A stretch of 64,000 nucleotides of DNA from Rhodopseudomonas palustris (GCA_016215605.1 JACRJB010000034.1:1-64000); one strand, 5' to 3'; positions 8,357 through 18,027 are shown, counted from the first letter of the stretch. Numbers and translations are program-made. The notes: generated by a model not told the origin, from the sequence alone.

Positions 8357-9745
8357 CTAAAGCCCCGCCGCCACCGGCAGCGGGCTGACCTTGCCGGCGC
8401 GGCCCTGCTTCAAGAGATCCGCGATCAGGAACGCCATGTCGATCGACTGCTCGGCGTTGAGCCGCGGATCGCAGGCGGTGTGATAGCGGTTGTTGAGGTC
8501 CTCGTCGGTGATCGCACGCGCGCCGCCGATGCATTCGGTGACGTTCTGCCCGGTCATTTCCAGATGTACGCCGCCGGCATGGCTGCCTTCCGCGGCGTGG
8601 ATGGTGAAGAACGAGCGCACCTCGCTCAAGATGCGGTCGAACGGCCGGGTCTTGTAGCCGGAGTTCGACGTGATGGTGTTGCCGTGCATCGGATCGCACG
8701 ACCACACCACCTTGCGGCCCTCGCGCTGCACGGCGCGGATCATTCCCGGCAGACTGTCGGCGACCTTGTCGGCGCCGAACCGGCCGATCAGCGTCAGCCG
8801 GCCGGCTTCGTTCTCGGGATTGAGCACGTCGATCAGCTTCAAGAGTTCGTCGGTCTTCAGCGACGGGCCGCATTTCAGGCCGATCGGATTCTTGATGCCG
8901 CGGAAGTATTCGACGTGGGCGTGGTCGAGCTGCCGAGTGCGATCGCCGATCCACAGCATGTGGCCGCTGGTCGCGTACCAGTCGCCGGTGGTCGAGTCGA
9001 CGCGGGTCATCGCCTGCTCGTAGCCGAGCAGCAGCGCTTCGTGCGACGTGTAGAAGTCGGTGGTGCCGAGCGAACTATCGACCGCGAAGGTCAGGCCGCA
9101 GGCGCGCATGAAATCGAGCGCGCCGGAAACGCGATCGGCCAGATCCGCGTAGGCCTTGGACTGCGGAGAGTCGCTGACCGACTGCAGCATCCAGCGGTGC
9201 ACGTTCTCGACGCTGGCATAGCCGCCCTTGGCGAAGGCGCGCAGCAGGTTCAGCGTCGCGGCCGATTGCCGATACGCCTCGAGCTGGCGGCGCGGGTCCG
9301 GCACCCGCGCGGCTTCGGTGAAGGCGATGTCGTTGACGATGTCGCCGCGATAGCTCGGCAGCTCGACGCCATCGCGTTTCTCGACCGGCGCCGAACGCGG
9401 CTTGGCGAACTGACCGGCGATGCGGCCGACCTTCACCACCGGCGAGGCGCCGGCGTAGGTCAGCACGATCGCCATCTGCAGGAAGACGCGGAACAGGTCG
9501 CGGATGTTGTTGGCGCCGTGCTCGGCGAAGCTCTCGGCGCAGTCGCCGCCCTGCAGCAGGAACGCCTCGCCGGCCGCGACGCTGGCCAGCTGTTTCTTCA
9601 GGTTGCGCGCCTCACCGGCAAACACCAGCGGCGGAAAGCTCGACAGCTGCGCCTCGACATCCGCCAGCGCTTTCGCGTCCGGGTAGTCCGGCATCTGCTG
9701 AACCGGCTTGCTGCGCCAGCTATCGGGTGTCCAACGCTCGGACAT
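8357..9745 (-). CDS. Class II 3-deoxy-7-phosphoheptulonate synthase (DAHP synthase)
   Basis: A 462-residue enzyme for the first step of the shikimate pathway: phosphoenolpyruvate plus erythrose 4-phosphate gives DAHP. It is the plant/mycobacterial type II form, not the E. coli AroFGH type. Family motifs are visible: [22 protein letters not shown] with metal-ligand C69, [20 protein letters not shown]-like segments, and the C-terminal [11 protein letters not shown] and [22 protein letters not shown]. Full length for the family. The start ATG is preceded by AGGAGTTGGTCTC. It is monocistronic as far as can be seen, with a 198-bp gap to gor. Confidence 0.96.
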   Translation of the reverse strand: MSERWTPDSWRSKPVQQMPDYPDAKALADVEAQLSSFPPLVFAGEARNLKKQLASVAAGEAFLLQGGDCAESFAEHGANNIRDLFRVFLQMAIVLTYAGASPVVKVGRIAGQFAKPRSAPVEKRDGVELPSYRGDIVNDIAFTEAARVPDPRRQLEAYRQSAATLNLLRAFAKGGYASVENVHRWMLQSVSDSPQSKAYADLADRVSGALDFMRACGLTFAVDSSLGTTDFYTSHEALLLGYEQAMTRVDSTTGDWYATSGHMLWIGDRTRQLDHAHVEYFRGIKNPIGLKCGPSLKTDELLKLIDVLNPENEAGRLTLIGRFGADKVADSLPGMIRAVQREGRKVVWSCDPMHGNTITSNSGYKTRPFDRILSEVRSFFTIHAAEGSHAGGVHLEMTGQNVTECIGGARAITDEDLNNRYHTACDPRLNAEQSIDMAFLIADLLKQGRAGKVSPLPVAAGL

Positions 9746-9943
9746 GAGACCAACTCCTGAGGGGACCTGCCGCCATACATATGTTCGCGGAGGCCGCGTT
9801 ATACACAGCGTCTCTACCGGCCGCTAGGCGCAATTCCACTCCGACCTACAACCAGCTGAGAATATTAATAAAATCGCCCCAAGGCAGCAGCTTCTGCGGT
9901 TGCGGCAAAGCTGCGGCAAACCCGTAGCAAAGCCGCGGCAGGC

Positions 9944-11329
9944 CTACTCGGCCGCCTCGCGGCCGTAGCGCGCGGTCGGGGTGCGCATCGTCACCAGTTC
10001 CTCGGCCGCGGTCGGGTGCAGCGCCATGGTCGCGTCGAAGTCGGCCTTGGTGGCCTTCATCCTGACCGCGATCGCGATCACCTGGACCAGTTCGGCGGCT
10101 TCCGGCCCGACGATGTGGCAGCCGAGCACGCGGTCGCTGTCGCCGTCGACGATCAGCTTCATCAGCGTGCGGACCTGGCTGCCCGACAGCGTCGCCTTCA
10201 TCGGACGGAAATCGGTCTTGTAGATGTCGATGCGGGGATACAGCGCGCGGGCCTGCTGTTCGGTCAGGCCGACCGTGCCGACCTCCGGCTGCGAGAACAC
10301 CGCGGTCGGGATGTTGCTGTAGTCGACCTGCACCGGCTTGTTGCCGAACACGCTGTCGGCGAAGGCATGGCCTTCGCGGATCGCCACCGGCGTCAGATTG
10401 GTGCGATGGGTGACGTCGCCGATCGCGTAGATGTGCGGCACCGAGGTCTGGCAGGCCTCGTCAACGGCGATGCCGCCATTGTCCGGATTGATCGCGATCC
10501 CGGCCTTCTCCAGCCCGAGATTGGCGACGTTGGGATGCCGCCCGATCGCGAACATCACCTGGTCCGAGGCGATGCTGGAGCCACTCGACAGATGCGAGGT
10601 GTACTCGTCGCCGAGCTTCTCGACCCGCGCCACGGTGCAGCCGGTGAGAATGCTGATGCCGGCCCGCTCCATCTCGGTGCGGACATGGGCGCGAACATCC
10701 TCGTCAAAGCCGCGCAAAATGTTGTCGCCGCGATACACCACGGTGACGTCGCTGCCGAGGCCGGCGAAGATGCAGGCGAATTCCAGCGCGATGTAGCCGC
10801 CGCCCTGGATCAGGATGCGCTTCGGCAGCTCGGGCAGATGAAACACCTCGTTCGACGAGATCACGTGCTCGATGCCCGGGATCATCGTGCCGTGATTGGG
10901 CGCGCCGCCGGTCGCGATCAGGATGTACTTCGCGCGAACCGTCTCGCCGGTCGACAGCCGCAGCGTGTGCGGATCCTCGAACACCGCGCGGGCCTTGACG
11001 GTGCGCGCGCCCGACTTCTCGACATTGGTCGCGTAGATCTTCTCGAGCCGCGCGATCTCCTGATCCTTGTTGGCGATCAGCGTCGGCCAGTCGAAATGCG
11101 CCTCGGGAATGGTCCAGCCGAAGCCCGCGGCGTCGCGGATGTCGTGATGGATGTGCGAGGCGTAGACCATCAGCTTCTTCGGCACGCAGCCGCGGATCAC
11201 GCAGGTGCCGCCGAAGCGATATTCCTCGGCGACGGTGACGCGGGCGCCATGGCCGGCGGCGATCCGGGCGGCGCGCACGCCGCCGGAGCCGCCACCGATG
11301 ACGAACAGATCCGTGTCGAAGTCGGTCAT
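9944..11329 (-). CDS. gor: Glutathione-disulfide reductase
   Basis: A 461-residue flavoprotein that reduces oxidised glutathione with NADPH. The FAD-binding GGGSGGVRAAR (residues 12-22) is followed by the redox-active disulfide GGTCVIRGCVPKK (C43 and C48). An NAD(P)-binding GGGYIALEFA motif follows, then the FAD motif YAIGDVT, and the C-terminal interface ends with MALHPTAAEELVTMR, which contains the active-site His-Pro. This HPTxxEE sequence is typical of glutathione reductase. In the genus it supports thiol balance and may supply glutathione for the formaldehyde dehydrogenase encoded further right. Start ATG at 11329. Confidence 0.96.
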   Translation of the reverse strand: MTDFDTDLFVIGGGSGGVRAARIAAGHGARVTVAEEYRFGGTCVIRGCVPKKLMVYASHIHHDIRDAAGFGWTIPEAHFDWPTLIANKDQEIARLEKIYATNVEKSGARTVKARAVFEDPHTLRLSTGETVRAKYILIATGGAPNHGTMIPGIEHVISSNEVFHLPELPKRILIQGGGYIALEFACIFAGLGSDVTVVYRGDNILRGFDEDVRAHVRTEMERAGISILTGCTVARVEKLGDEYTSHLSSGSSIASDQVMFAIGRHPNVANLGLEKAGIAINPDNGGIAVDEACQTSVPHIYAIGDVTHRTNLTPVAIREGHAFADSVFGNKPVQVDYSNIPTAVFSQPEVGTVGLTEQQARALYPRIDIYKTDFRPMKATLSGSQVRTLMKLIVDGDSDRVLGCHIVGPEAAELVQVIAIAVRMKATKADFDATMALHPTAAEELVTMRTPTARYGREAAE

Positions 11330-11391
11330 GACGTGTTCGCCCTGAAACTGAAGGGGTCGTTCGGAATCTAGTTATCCCGAAATTTAGTGCT

Positions 11392-11510
11392 CCGTCATTG
11401 CGAGGAGCGAAGCGACGAAGCAATCCAGCTCGGTGCACGATCTCTGGATTGCTTCGCGGAGCCTGTCATCGGGCCGGCCGAAGGCCGGACCCGTTGGCTC
11501 GCAATGACGG
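11392..11510. repeat. Palindromic intergenic repeat, family A (copy 1)
   Basis: The outer inverted ends CCGTCATTGCGAG (11392-11404) and CTCGCAATGACGG (11498-11510) are perfect complements. Inside are GCGACGAAGCAATCCAG and its partner CTGGATTGCTTCGC, plus an inserted GGCCGGCCGAAGGCCGG hairpin. Two more copies lie at 18028-18109 and 47455-47571. Confidence 0.9.
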
Positions 11511-11544
11511 AATAGAAAGGCGGGATACTCCGCCGCGCCGTCGA

Positions 11545-12054
11545 TCAGATCGCCTTGCCGCGCTTGCGCATTTCCGCGCGGAACTGGCCGTTGACCTCTT
11601 CCGAGAAGGTCTGCGCCCACTGCTGCATGTACTGCATGCTGGAGGCGATCGCCTTCGGCTCCTCGTTCAGCAGCTTCTGGCCGAGCGGCGTCTTGTAGAA
11701 GGTCACCAGATCCTTCAGCTCCTGCTCGGTGAAGTCCTGGGCGTAGATCTTGGCCATGCCGTCGCCGATTTCCTTCTCGCGGCCCGCCAGGCTCTTCGCC
11801 ACCACTTCGGCGACTTCCTTGAGATCCTTCTGATAGTTCAGATTGGTCTGCATCAAGGTGTCCATGGTGCGCTGGACGATGTTCGGCACCGCGTTGGCGT
11901 AGATCGTGTTGGCGCGCTTCATCTCCAGGATTTCCTTGGCGGCCGCGACCGCCGCCGGGGTCGGCGGCTTGGTCTGCGCCTGCGCATGGCCTGCGGACAA
12001 CGCGATACCCAGCGCCAGCCCCGCGGCCAGCAATGCGTTCGACAGATACTTCAT
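11545..12054 (-). CDS. DUF2059 domain exported protein
   Basis: A 169-residue protein with an N-terminal signal peptide (MKYLSNALLAAGLALGIALS, then AGHAQAQ), so it is probably periplasmic. The mature part is helical and matches the DUF2059 pattern: NIVQRTMDTLMQTN, then QDFTEQELKDLVTFYKTPLG, which in this family forms a small helical domain of unknown role. The start was set at the ATG at 12054, eight bases after AGGAG; an in-frame TTG at 12060 is too close to that site. The gene reads in the same direction as rpiA, with a 23-bp gap, so they may share a transcript. Confidence 0.85.
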   Translation of the reverse strand: MKYLSNALLAAGLALGIALSAGHAQAQTKPPTPAAVAAAKEILEMKRANTIYANAVPNIVQRTMDTLMQTNLNYQKDLKEVAEVVAKSLAGREKEIGDGMAKIYAQDFTEQELKDLVTFYKTPLGQKLLNEEPKAIASSMQYMQQWAQTFSEEVNGQFRAEMRKRGKAI

Positions 12055-12077
12055 TTCCAATTCTCCTGGAGTTGGCG

Positions 12078-12776
12078 CTACGCCCGTTCGACAGTTCGAA
12101 TTCCTTCGGTCCCCGCGAGCACCACCGTGCTAGCGAAACCGATAAACAACCCATGCTCGACTACGCCCGGAATATCGGACAATAAACTGGCCAGGCGAGG
12201 AGCATCCGGAATCCGCCCGAGATGGGCGTCGATGATCCAGTGGCCGCCATCGGTGACGAAAGCATGGCCGTCCTTGCCGTCGCGCAGCTGCAATCGGCCG
12301 GTGGCGCCGACCTGGGCGCAGGCCCGTTCGATGGCGCGGCGGGTCGCCGCAAGTCCGAACGGAATCACTTCGACCGGCAGCGGAAACTTGCCGAGGCAGT
12401 CGACCCATTTGGATTCGTCGGCGATCACGATCATGCGATCGGATGCGGCCGCGACGATCTTCTCGCGCAGCAGCGCCCCGCCGCCGCCCTTGATCAGGTC
12501 GAGCCTGGTGTCGACCTCGTCGGCGCCGTCCACCGTCAGGTCGAGCCGGTCGATCGCGTCGAGCGTTGTCAGCCGGATACCACACCGCTCCGCATCGGCG
12601 CGGGTTACCTCCGAGGTGGGCACGCCGACGACGTCGAGCCCGGCGCGGACCTTTTCGCCCAGCAATTCGATGAAATGCTTCGCGGTCGAGCCGGTGCCGA
12701 TGCCGAGCTTCATGCCGTTGCGCACCTCGTCCAGCGCGCGCGCCGCGGCCTTCCGCTTCAATTCTTCCTTGTTCAT
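12078..12776 (-). CDS. rpiA: Ribose-5-phosphate isomerase A
   Basis: A 232-residue cytoplasmic enzyme that interconverts ribose 5-phosphate and ribulose 5-phosphate in the pentose phosphate and Calvin cycles. Motifs: [16 protein letters not shown] (phosphate loop), [11 protein letters not shown] and [15 protein letters not shown] with the catalytic Asp and Lys, and [11 protein letters not shown] near the end. Length fits the family. The start at [14 protein letters not shown] was chosen over the upstream in-frame MRAPGRGG because the homologous part begins there. It is divergent from gph, with 143 bp between the starts. Confidence 0.96.
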   Translation of the reverse strand: MNKEELKRKAAARALDEVRNGMKLGIGTGSTAKHFIELLGEKVRAGLDVVGVPTSEVTRADAERCGIRLTTLDAIDRLDLTVDGADEVDTRLDLIKGGGGALLREKIVAAASDRMIVIADESKWVDCLGKFPLPVEVIPFGLAATRRAIERACAQVGATGRLQLRDGKDGHAFVTDGGHWIIDAHLGRIPDAPRLASLLSDIPGVVEHGLFIGFASTVVLAGTEGIRTVERA

Positions 12777-12919
12777 CGAATATCCCTGCTTCCGGAGCCC
12801 GCCCCGGCCCGGCGCGCGCATATCTAGCGACGTTTGCGGGATTGCAACAGGGCGGAATCCGGATACGCACCGGCATCAGCCAGTTGCGAAAACTTCACGG
12901 GAACGCTAGCGCTTCTCGC

Positions 12920-13597
12920 ATGAGCACATCCCGCACCGTTGTTTTCGACCTGGACGGCACGCTGATCGACACCGCGCCGGACCTGATCAACGCCCTGAAT
13001 TTCATCCTGGTCCGCGAAGGCATGCCCGCCGTGCCGCTCGCGACCGCGCGCAACATGATCGGGCAAGGCGCGCGGCGCCTGCTGGAGCGCGGCCTCGAAC
13101 TCGACGGCCGGGTCATCAGCCCGGACGACGTCAACCGCCTCGCCGTCGATTTCATCGACTATTACGCCGCCAATATCGCGGTGGAATCGCGGCCGTTCGA
13201 GGGGCTGGAAGCCACGCTGGATGCGCTCGCCGGCCACGGCTACCAGTTTGCGGTGTGCACCAACAAGCTGGAATGGCTGTCCAAGCTGCTGCTCGACCAG
13301 CTCGGCCTGAGCTCCCGCTTCGCCGCGATCTGCGGCGCCGACACCTTCGGCGTCGCCAAGCCCGACCCCGCGATCCTGCGCGAGACCATCGCCAAGGCCG
13401 GCGGCACCCTCGCCTCCGCCGTGATGGTCGGCGACGCCGGTCCGGACGTCGGGGTGGCGCGTCGGGCCGGCATTCCGGTGATCGGCGTCGAGTTCGGCTA
13501 CACCGAGGTTCCGATTGCGGAACTCAAGCCGGACCTGCTCGTCGGCCACATGAAGGACCTCCCCGCGGCCGTGATGCAGCTCCTCCCAAAGGCTTAA
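12920..13597 (+). CDS. gph: Phosphoglycolate phosphatase (HAD superfamily)
   Basis: A 225-residue HAD hydrolase that removes phosphate from 2-phosphoglycolate, the by-product of Rubisco oxygenation or DNA repair. Motif I is VVFDLDGTLIDTAPD with nucleophile D10 and acid/base D12. Motif II is AVCTNK. Motif III and IV are KPDPAILRETI and VMVGDAGPDVGVARRAGIPVIGV. The cap domain (residues about 18-85) is the helical type of Gph. The start ATG at 12920 follows the short MSTSRT leader; an upstream in-frame extension to 12842 has no homology signal. HAD enzymes vary in substrate, so the exact specificity is probable rather than proven. Confidence 0.9.
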   Translation: MSTSRTVVFDLDGTLIDTAPDLINALNFILVREGMPAVPLATARNMIGQGARRLLERGLELDGRVISPDDVNRLAVDFIDYYAANIAVESRPFEGLEATLDALAGHGYQFAVCTNKLEWLSKLLLDQLGLSSRFAAICGADTFGVAKPDPAILRETIAKAGGTLASAVMVGDAGPDVGVARRAGIPVIGVEFGYTEVPIAELKPDLLVGHMKDLPAAVMQLLPKA

Positions 13598-13650
13598 GAA
13601 AGCCGGATATCCCTCTGATTGAATTTCACAAATACCTCACGAAAAGACCG

Positions 13651-13665
13651 TTAACCAATACTTAA
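13651..13665 (+). promoter_or_regulatory. CtrA-type binding box upstream of a lipoprotein gene
   Basis: TTAA (13651-13654), seven bases, then TTAA (13662-13665): TTAACCAATACTTAAG. This is the full spaced consensus of the alphaproteobacterial cell-cycle regulator CtrA (TTAA-N7-TTAA). It lies about 90 bp before the lipoprotein start at 13757. The match is seen directly; the binding is inferred. Confidence 0.5.
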
Positions 13666-13756
13666 GATTGCACCCGACCCGGTTGCAAGCGCGCGCGGAG
13701 GCTCCTATGGTCTTGGCGGGGCTGTGGCTGATAGCCGCACCAAGGGTGGGTGTTAT

Positions 13757-14209
13757 ATGCGTCGTATCGTAGTCCTTGCCGCTGCGGGTCTGAGCCTCGC
13801 CGGCTGCTCATCGCTGTCGTTCGATGCGTTCAAGTCGGCGCCGCCGACGGTGAACGTCCAGCTCGATTCCACCCCTCCCGGCGCCGACGCCCTCGCCTCC
13901 GGCGGCCAGAGCTGCAAGACGCCGTGCTCGATCACCGTGCCGGCGAACGACTTCAGCGTCACCTTCAGCCTGAACAAGTTCCAGCCGGTCACGGTCCCGG
14001 TTCAGGTCGTCGTCAATCCCGGGGATTTCACGACCTCCGCCACGGCGACCGCCACGCCGAATCCGGTGATGGCCGAACTGCCGCCGTTGAAGCCGGTGCG
14101 CAAGCCGGTGAAGCGGATCAGGAAGCCGAAGCCCGCCGCCGCGGCTGCGCCGGCCGCCGAGTCGTCTCCGTTCCCCGCCCCCGCGGCCTCTCCTGCTCCG
14201 GCACGCTGA
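13757..14209 (+). CDS. PEGA-like lipoprotein with proline/alanine-rich tail
   Basis: A 150-residue protein with a lipoprotein signal MRRIVVLAAAGLSLAGC, with lipobox LAGC ending at C17. The mature part has one PEGA-like domain: VQLDSTPPGADALASGGQSC, then KTPCSITVPANDFSVTFS with a possible disulfide between the two cysteines, followed by KFQPVTVPV. A long Pro/Lys/Ala-rich tail (KPVRKPVKRIRKPKP and APAAESSPF) resembles a peptidoglycan or envelope spacer. The start ATG at 13757 follows GGGTGGG. A CtrA-type box lies 90 bp upstream, which suggests cell-cycle control. The function is not known; an envelope role is inferred. Confidence 0.8.
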   Translation: MRRIVVLAAAGLSLAGCSSLSFDAFKSAPPTVNVQLDSTPPGADALASGGQSCKTPCSITVPANDFSVTFSLNKFQPVTVPVQVVVNPGDFTTSATATATPNPVMAELPPLKPVRKPVKRIRKPKPAAAAAPAAESSPFPAPAASPAPAR

Positions 14210-14226
14210 TCCTTCCGCAGCGCAGC

Positions 14227-14250
14227 ACGTCGCGCGATTGTGCGCGACGT
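14227..14250 (+). terminator. Hairpin downstream of the lipoprotein gene
   Basis: The perfect 9-bp stem ACGTCGCGC / GCGCGACGT with a 6-base loop starts 18 bases after the stop codon at 14209. No run of T follows, so it is a weak terminator candidate or an mRNA 3-prime stabiliser. Confidence 0.4.
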
Positions 14251-14315
14251 CGATCATGCCTAGATAGTGGTGAGCGTCATGCCGCCACGGCGGCGCTTGT
14301 GACAGGGCCCGCCGG

Positions 14316-15353
14316 ATGAGTCGTGTTGACCTGATGACCCCGCCGACCAACGGCACTACGGCGATGACCGATCCGTTCGGCCGGACGATCAACTATCTCC
14401 GGGTCTCGATCACCGACCGCTGCGACTTCCGATGCGTCTACTGCATGTCCGAGGACATGACGTTCCTCCCCCGCGCCGATCTGCTGACGCTGGAGGAACT
14501 CGACCGGCTGTGTTCGGCCTTCATCGCGCGCGGCGTGCGCAAGCTGCGGCTGACCGGCGGCGAACCGCTGGTCCGCCGCAACATGATGTCGCTGGTGCGC
14601 GCGCTGTCCCGCCATCTGGCCACCGGCGCGCTCGACGAGCTGACACTGACCACCAACGGCTCGCAGCTCGCCCGCTACGCCGCAGAGCTGAGTGATTGCG
14701 GCGTCCGCCGAATCAACGTGTCGCTCGACACACTCGATCCGGCCAAGTTCCGCTCGATCACCCGCTGGGGCGACCTCGACCGGGTGCTGGCCGGAATCGA
14801 CGCGGCGCGCGCCGCCGGCCTCGCCGTCAAGATCAATGCGGTGGTGCTGAAGGACAGCAACGAGGACGAGATCCCGTCGCTGATGCAGTGGGCTCACGGC
14901 CTGGGCATGGGGCTGACGCTGATCGAGGTGATGCCGCTCGGCGAGATCGGCGAAGGCCGGATCGATCAGTACGTGCCGCTGTCGCTGGTCCGCGCCCGCC
15001 TCGCCAAAAACTACACGCTGACCGATCTGCCGGACTCGACCGGCGGTCCGGCGCGCTACGTGCGGGTCGGGGAAACCGGCGGCCGGCTCGGTTTCATTAC
15101 TCCGTTGACGCACAATTTCTGCGAATCCTGCAATCGCGTCCGGATCACCTGCACCGGCACGATCCACACCTGCCTGGGTCAGGAAGACGCATCCGACCTG
15201 CGCCGGCCGCTTCGCGCCTCGCCGGACGACGATCTGCTCAACGCGGCGATCGACCGGGCGATCGGCACCAAGCCGAAAGGCCACGACTTCATCATCGACC
15301 GCAAACACAACCGGCCGAGCGTCGGCCGGCACATGAGCGTCACCGGCGGTTGA
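14316..15353 (+). CDS. moaA: GTP 3',8-cyclase MoaA (molybdenum cofactor biosynthesis), copy 1
   Basis: A 345-residue radical-SAM enzyme for the first step of molybdopterin synthesis, converting GTP to 3',8-cyclo-7,8-dihydro-GTP with MoaC. The N-terminal cluster is [15 protein letters not shown] (C36, C40, C43), and the C-terminal cluster is [20 protein letters not shown] followed by CLG. The essential C-terminal Gly-Gly is present (SVTGG). SAM-binding LTGGEPLVR is intact. Start ATG at 14316; later ATGs at 14334 and 14364 are possible because the first 20 residues are poorly conserved. A second, shorter copy is encoded at 35296-36294 beside a molybdopterin enzyme. Confidence 0.95.
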   Translation: MSRVDLMTPPTNGTTAMTDPFGRTINYLRVSITDRCDFRCVYCMSEDMTFLPRADLLTLEELDRLCSAFIARGVRKLRLTGGEPLVRRNMMSLVRALSRHLATGALDELTLTTNGSQLARYAAELSDCGVRRINVSLDTLDPAKFRSITRWGDLDRVLAGIDAARAAGLAVKINAVVLKDSNEDEIPSLMQWAHGLGMGLTLIEVMPLGEIGEGRIDQYVPLSLVRARLAKNYTLTDLPDSTGGPARYVRVGETGGRLGFITPLTHNFCESCNRVRITCTGTIHTCLGQEDASDLRRPLRASPDDDLLNAAIDRAIGTKPKGHDFIIDRKHNRPSVGRHMSVTGG

Positions 15354-15532
15354 AGCCCCGCGTCCCGCTCCGATCGGCCGCATCGTTTCAAGCGGTTGAT
15401 GCGTCACCGGAATGCCATTTTCCAATTGACGGCATGATCCCGCGCTGAAATGGTGCCCCCGCTTCGCGCCCCCGGCTGTGACAGCTACTTCGCACGTCAC
15501 GAAGACCGGGCGGGAACGGGAGGAGATCGGCG

Positions 15533-16126
15533 TTGCAGGCCTTGCTGGGACTGAGCAGGAAGATCGACGCGTTCAACACGCTGATCGGGCGTTGGTTGTC
15601 GTGGCTGATCGTCGTCGCGGTGATCATTTCGTCGGCCAACGCGGTGATCCGCAAGCTGTTCGACATGTCGTCGAATTCCTTCCTCGAGCTGCAATGGGTG
15701 CTGTTCAGCGTCGTGTTCCTGCTGTGCTCGCCCTGGACCCTGCTGAGCAACGAACACATCCGGATCGACATCATCAATCATTCCCTGCCGCTCAAGGTAC
15801 GCGGCTGGATCGACATGATCGGCCACGTGTTCTTCCTGATGCCGTTCGCCATCATCCTGCTGTGGTGGTCGATCCCGTTCTTCATCGTCTCGTACAATCA
15901 GAACGAGCAGTCGTTCAGCGCCGGCGGCCTGCCGCAATGGCCGGCCAAGTCCCTGATCATGATCGCCTGCGTGCTGCTGATCGTTCAGGGCATCTCCGAA
16001 ATCATCAAACGCGCCGCGATGCTCGCCGGGATCATCCCCGACAGCAACGTCTTGGCGGGGTCGCAGCACGCGGCGGAGATCGAGGCCGAGCGTCTGGTGA
16101 TGCATATCGGCGGCGACAAGCCTTGA
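15533..16126 (+). CDS. TRAP transporter small permease (DctQ type)
   Basis: A 197-residue membrane protein with four hydrophobic segments (about 22-40, 54-72, 92-112 and 140-158), as in DctQ subunits. The first helix and the EHIRIDIINHSLP loop fit the family. It pairs with the large permease downstream to move a substrate with Na+ or H+. The start is TTG at 15533, supported by a strong GGGAGGAGA at 15518-15526. The gene for the large subunit follows 37 bp later, so they form an operon. The tail after residue 165 is hydrophilic. The substrate is set by the binding protein at 18181-19269. Confidence 0.9.
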   Translation: MQALLGLSRKIDAFNTLIGRWLSWLIVVAVIISSANAVIRKLFDMSSNSFLELQWVLFSVVFLLCSPWTLLSNEHIRIDIINHSLPLKVRGWIDMIGHVFFLMPFAIILLWWSIPFFIVSYNQNEQSFSAGGLPQWPAKSLIMIACVLLIVQGISEIIKRAAMLAGIIPDSNVLAGSQHAAEIEAERLVMHIGGDKP

Positions 16127-16163
16127 GCCGAATAGTGGTCATTGTGTTGGGGAGCCGGTTCGA

Positions 16164-18005
16164 ATGACCGCTATGTTCATCCACTACATGGCGCCGATCA
16201 TGTTCGGCTCCCTGGTGATCTTCCTGTTGCTCGGTTATCCCGTCGCGTTTTCGCTCGCCGCCAACGGCCTGTTGTTCGCCTTCATCGGCATCGAGCTCGG
16301 GCTGTTCCGCCCCGACTTCATGCAGGCGCTGCCGGACCGCGTCTACGGCGTGATGAACAACGACACGCTGCTGGCGATTCCATTCTTCACCTTCATGGGG
16401 CTCGTGCTGGAGAGATCCGGCATGGCCGAAGACCTGCTCGAAACCATCGGGCAGTTGTTCGGCTCGATCCGCGGCGGCATCGCCTATGCGGTGGTGTTCG
16501 TCGGCGCGCTGCTCGCCGCCACCACCGGCGTAGTCGCGGCCTCGGTGATTTCGATGGGCCTGATCTCGCTGCCGATCATGCTGCGCTACGGCTACGATCG
16601 CCGCGTGGCGTCGGGCATCATCGCCGCGTCGGGCACGCTGGCGCAGATCATCCCGCCGTCGCTGGTGCTGATCGTGATGGCCGACCAGCTCGGCCGCTCG
16701 GTCGGCGACATGTACGAAGGCGCCTTCATCCCGGGCATCGTGCTGTCGCTGCTGTACGCCGGCTACATCTTCCTGGTGACGGTGTTCGCGCCGAATGCCG
16801 CGCCCGGACTGCCGCTGGAAGCGCAGACCCTGCGCGAGCCGGAGACGCTGCAAAACCGGATGATCGTGCCGGTCGCGGCCATTTCGGCGGCCGCAGCGGC
16901 GTATCTGCTCGCGGTGCATATCGACGCGTTCGACTGGAGCATGCCGGCGTTCGACAAGATCGGCCTGTCCAAGCTGGTGATGCAGGGCTTCTGGTTCGTC
17001 GTCCTGCTGGCGGTGCTGTTCCGCCCGTTCATCGGCGTGGTCCGCACCATGACCATGTCGCTGTATCTGGTCGTTGCGCTGTCGACCGCGATCGGCGTGA
17101 TCGCGATGCGCTTCACCGAGGTGAAGAGCGGCGCCGACTACGTCGTGCTGACGATGTCGGTGACGGTGGCGCTGTCGTTCGTGATCGCCGTGCTCAACCG
17201 GCTGCTCCGCCTCAAGCTGCTGTCCAAGCTGGCCGAACAGGTCGTGTTCGTGATGGTGCCGCCGCTCGGGCTGATCTTCCTGGTGCTCGGCACCATCTTC
17301 ATCGGCGTCGCCACCCCGACCGAGGGCGGCGCGATGGGCGCGGCGGGCGCGGTGATTCTGGCGCTGATGAAGGGCCGGCTGACGTTCGATCTGACCCGGC
17401 AGGCCACCGAAGCGACCGCCAAGCTGTCCGCCTTCGTGGTGATGATCCTGGTCGGCGCCCGCGTCTTCTCCCTCACCTTCTACGGCGTCGACGGCCATCG
17501 CTGGGTCGAAGAGCTGCTGGTGTCGCTGCCCGGCGGCCAGATCGGCTTCCTGATCTTCGTCAACGCCTTCGTGTTCGTGCTGGCGTTCTTCCTCGACTTC
17601 TTCGAGCTCGCCTTCATCGTCATCCCGCTGCTCGGCCCGCCGGCGGAGAAGCTCGGCATCGACCTGATCTGGTTCGGCGTCATCCTCGGCGTCAACATGC
17701 AGACCTCGTTCATGCATCCGCCGTTCGGCTTCGCGCTGTTCTATCTGCGCTCGGTGGCGCCGAAGGAATCCTACATCGACCGGCTCACCGGGAAGCGGAT
17801 GGAGCCGGTCACCACCGGGCAAATCTACTGGGGCGCAGTGCCGTTCGTGATCATCCAGCTGATCATGGTGGCGCTGGTGATCGCCTTCCCGTCGATGGTG
17901 ATGCACTACAAGGGCATCGCCTCGACGGTCGATCCGTCCAAGGTCCAGATCGACATCCCGCAGATGGAAGCGCCGCAGCTCGATTTCGGCCCGCCGAAGT
18001 TCTGA
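16164..18005 (+). CDS. TRAP transporter large permease (DctM type, extended form)
   Basis: A 613-residue membrane protein, longer than the usual 425-450 residues of DctM. The N-terminal part (MFGSLVIFLLLGYPVAFSLA, then NNDTLLAIPFFTFMGLVLERSG) and the C-terminal part (TPTEGGAMGAAGAVILALMKG and NMQTSFMHPPFGFALFYLR) are classic DctM. About 170 extra residues with further membrane spans sit in the middle (about 210-375), as in the subgroup usually annotated mannitol/chloroaromatic or keto-acid TRAP. Likely 12 or more helices in total. GGGGAG precedes the ATG. It acts in the inner membrane with DctQ and the TakP-like binding protein encoded convergently. Confidence 0.93.
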   Translation: MTAMFIHYMAPIMFGSLVIFLLLGYPVAFSLAANGLLFAFIGIELGLFRPDFMQALPDRVYGVMNNDTLLAIPFFTFMGLVLERSGMAEDLLETIGQLFGSIRGGIAYAVVFVGALLAATTGVVAASVISMGLISLPIMLRYGYDRRVASGIIAASGTLAQIIPPSLVLIVMADQLGRSVGDMYEGAFIPGIVLSLLYAGYIFLVTVFAPNAAPGLPLEAQTLREPETLQNRMIVPVAAISAAAAAYLLAVHIDAFDWSMPAFDKIGLSKLVMQGFWFVVLLAVLFRPFIGVVRTMTMSLYLVVALSTAIGVIAMRFTEVKSGADYVVLTMSVTVALSFVIAVLNRLLRLKLLSKLAEQVVFVMVPPLGLIFLVLGTIFIGVATPTEGGAMGAAGAVILALMKGRLTFDLTRQATEATAKLSAFVVMILVGARVFSLTFYGVDGHRWVEELLVSLPGGQIGFLIFVNAFVFVLAFFLDFFELAFIVIPLLGPPAEKLGIDLIWFGVILGVNMQTSFMHPPFGFALFYLRSVAPKESYIDRLTGKRMEPVTTGQIYWGAVPFVIIQLIMVALVIAFPSMVMHYKGIASTVDPSKVQIDIPQMEAPQLDFGPPKF

Positions 18006-18027
18006 AGTTCACCGACCGACATCCTCG

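Noticed and set aside
7797-8954. Upstream extension of the nadE frame to 8954
   Set aside because: The added 386 residues read out of frame through dgkA and the DAHP synthase gene. The NAD synthetase sequence begins exactly at MTDTARFTL (7796).
9880-9943. Repeated TGCGGCAAA words after gor as a tandem repeat
   Set aside because: Only three imperfect short copies; too little to call a repeat element.
13683-13756. GC-rich, hairpin-forming stretch before the lipoprotein gene as a possible tRNA or regulatory RNA
   Set aside because: No cloverleaf, no T-loop GTTCGA-type sequence, and no match to a known RNA family that I recognise.
16032-17906. 624-codon minus-strand open frame opposite the TRAP large permease
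   Set aside because: Low-complexity His/Asp/Arg/Gln-rich sequence complementary to hydrophobic codons of DctM; no ribosome-binding site or homology signal.
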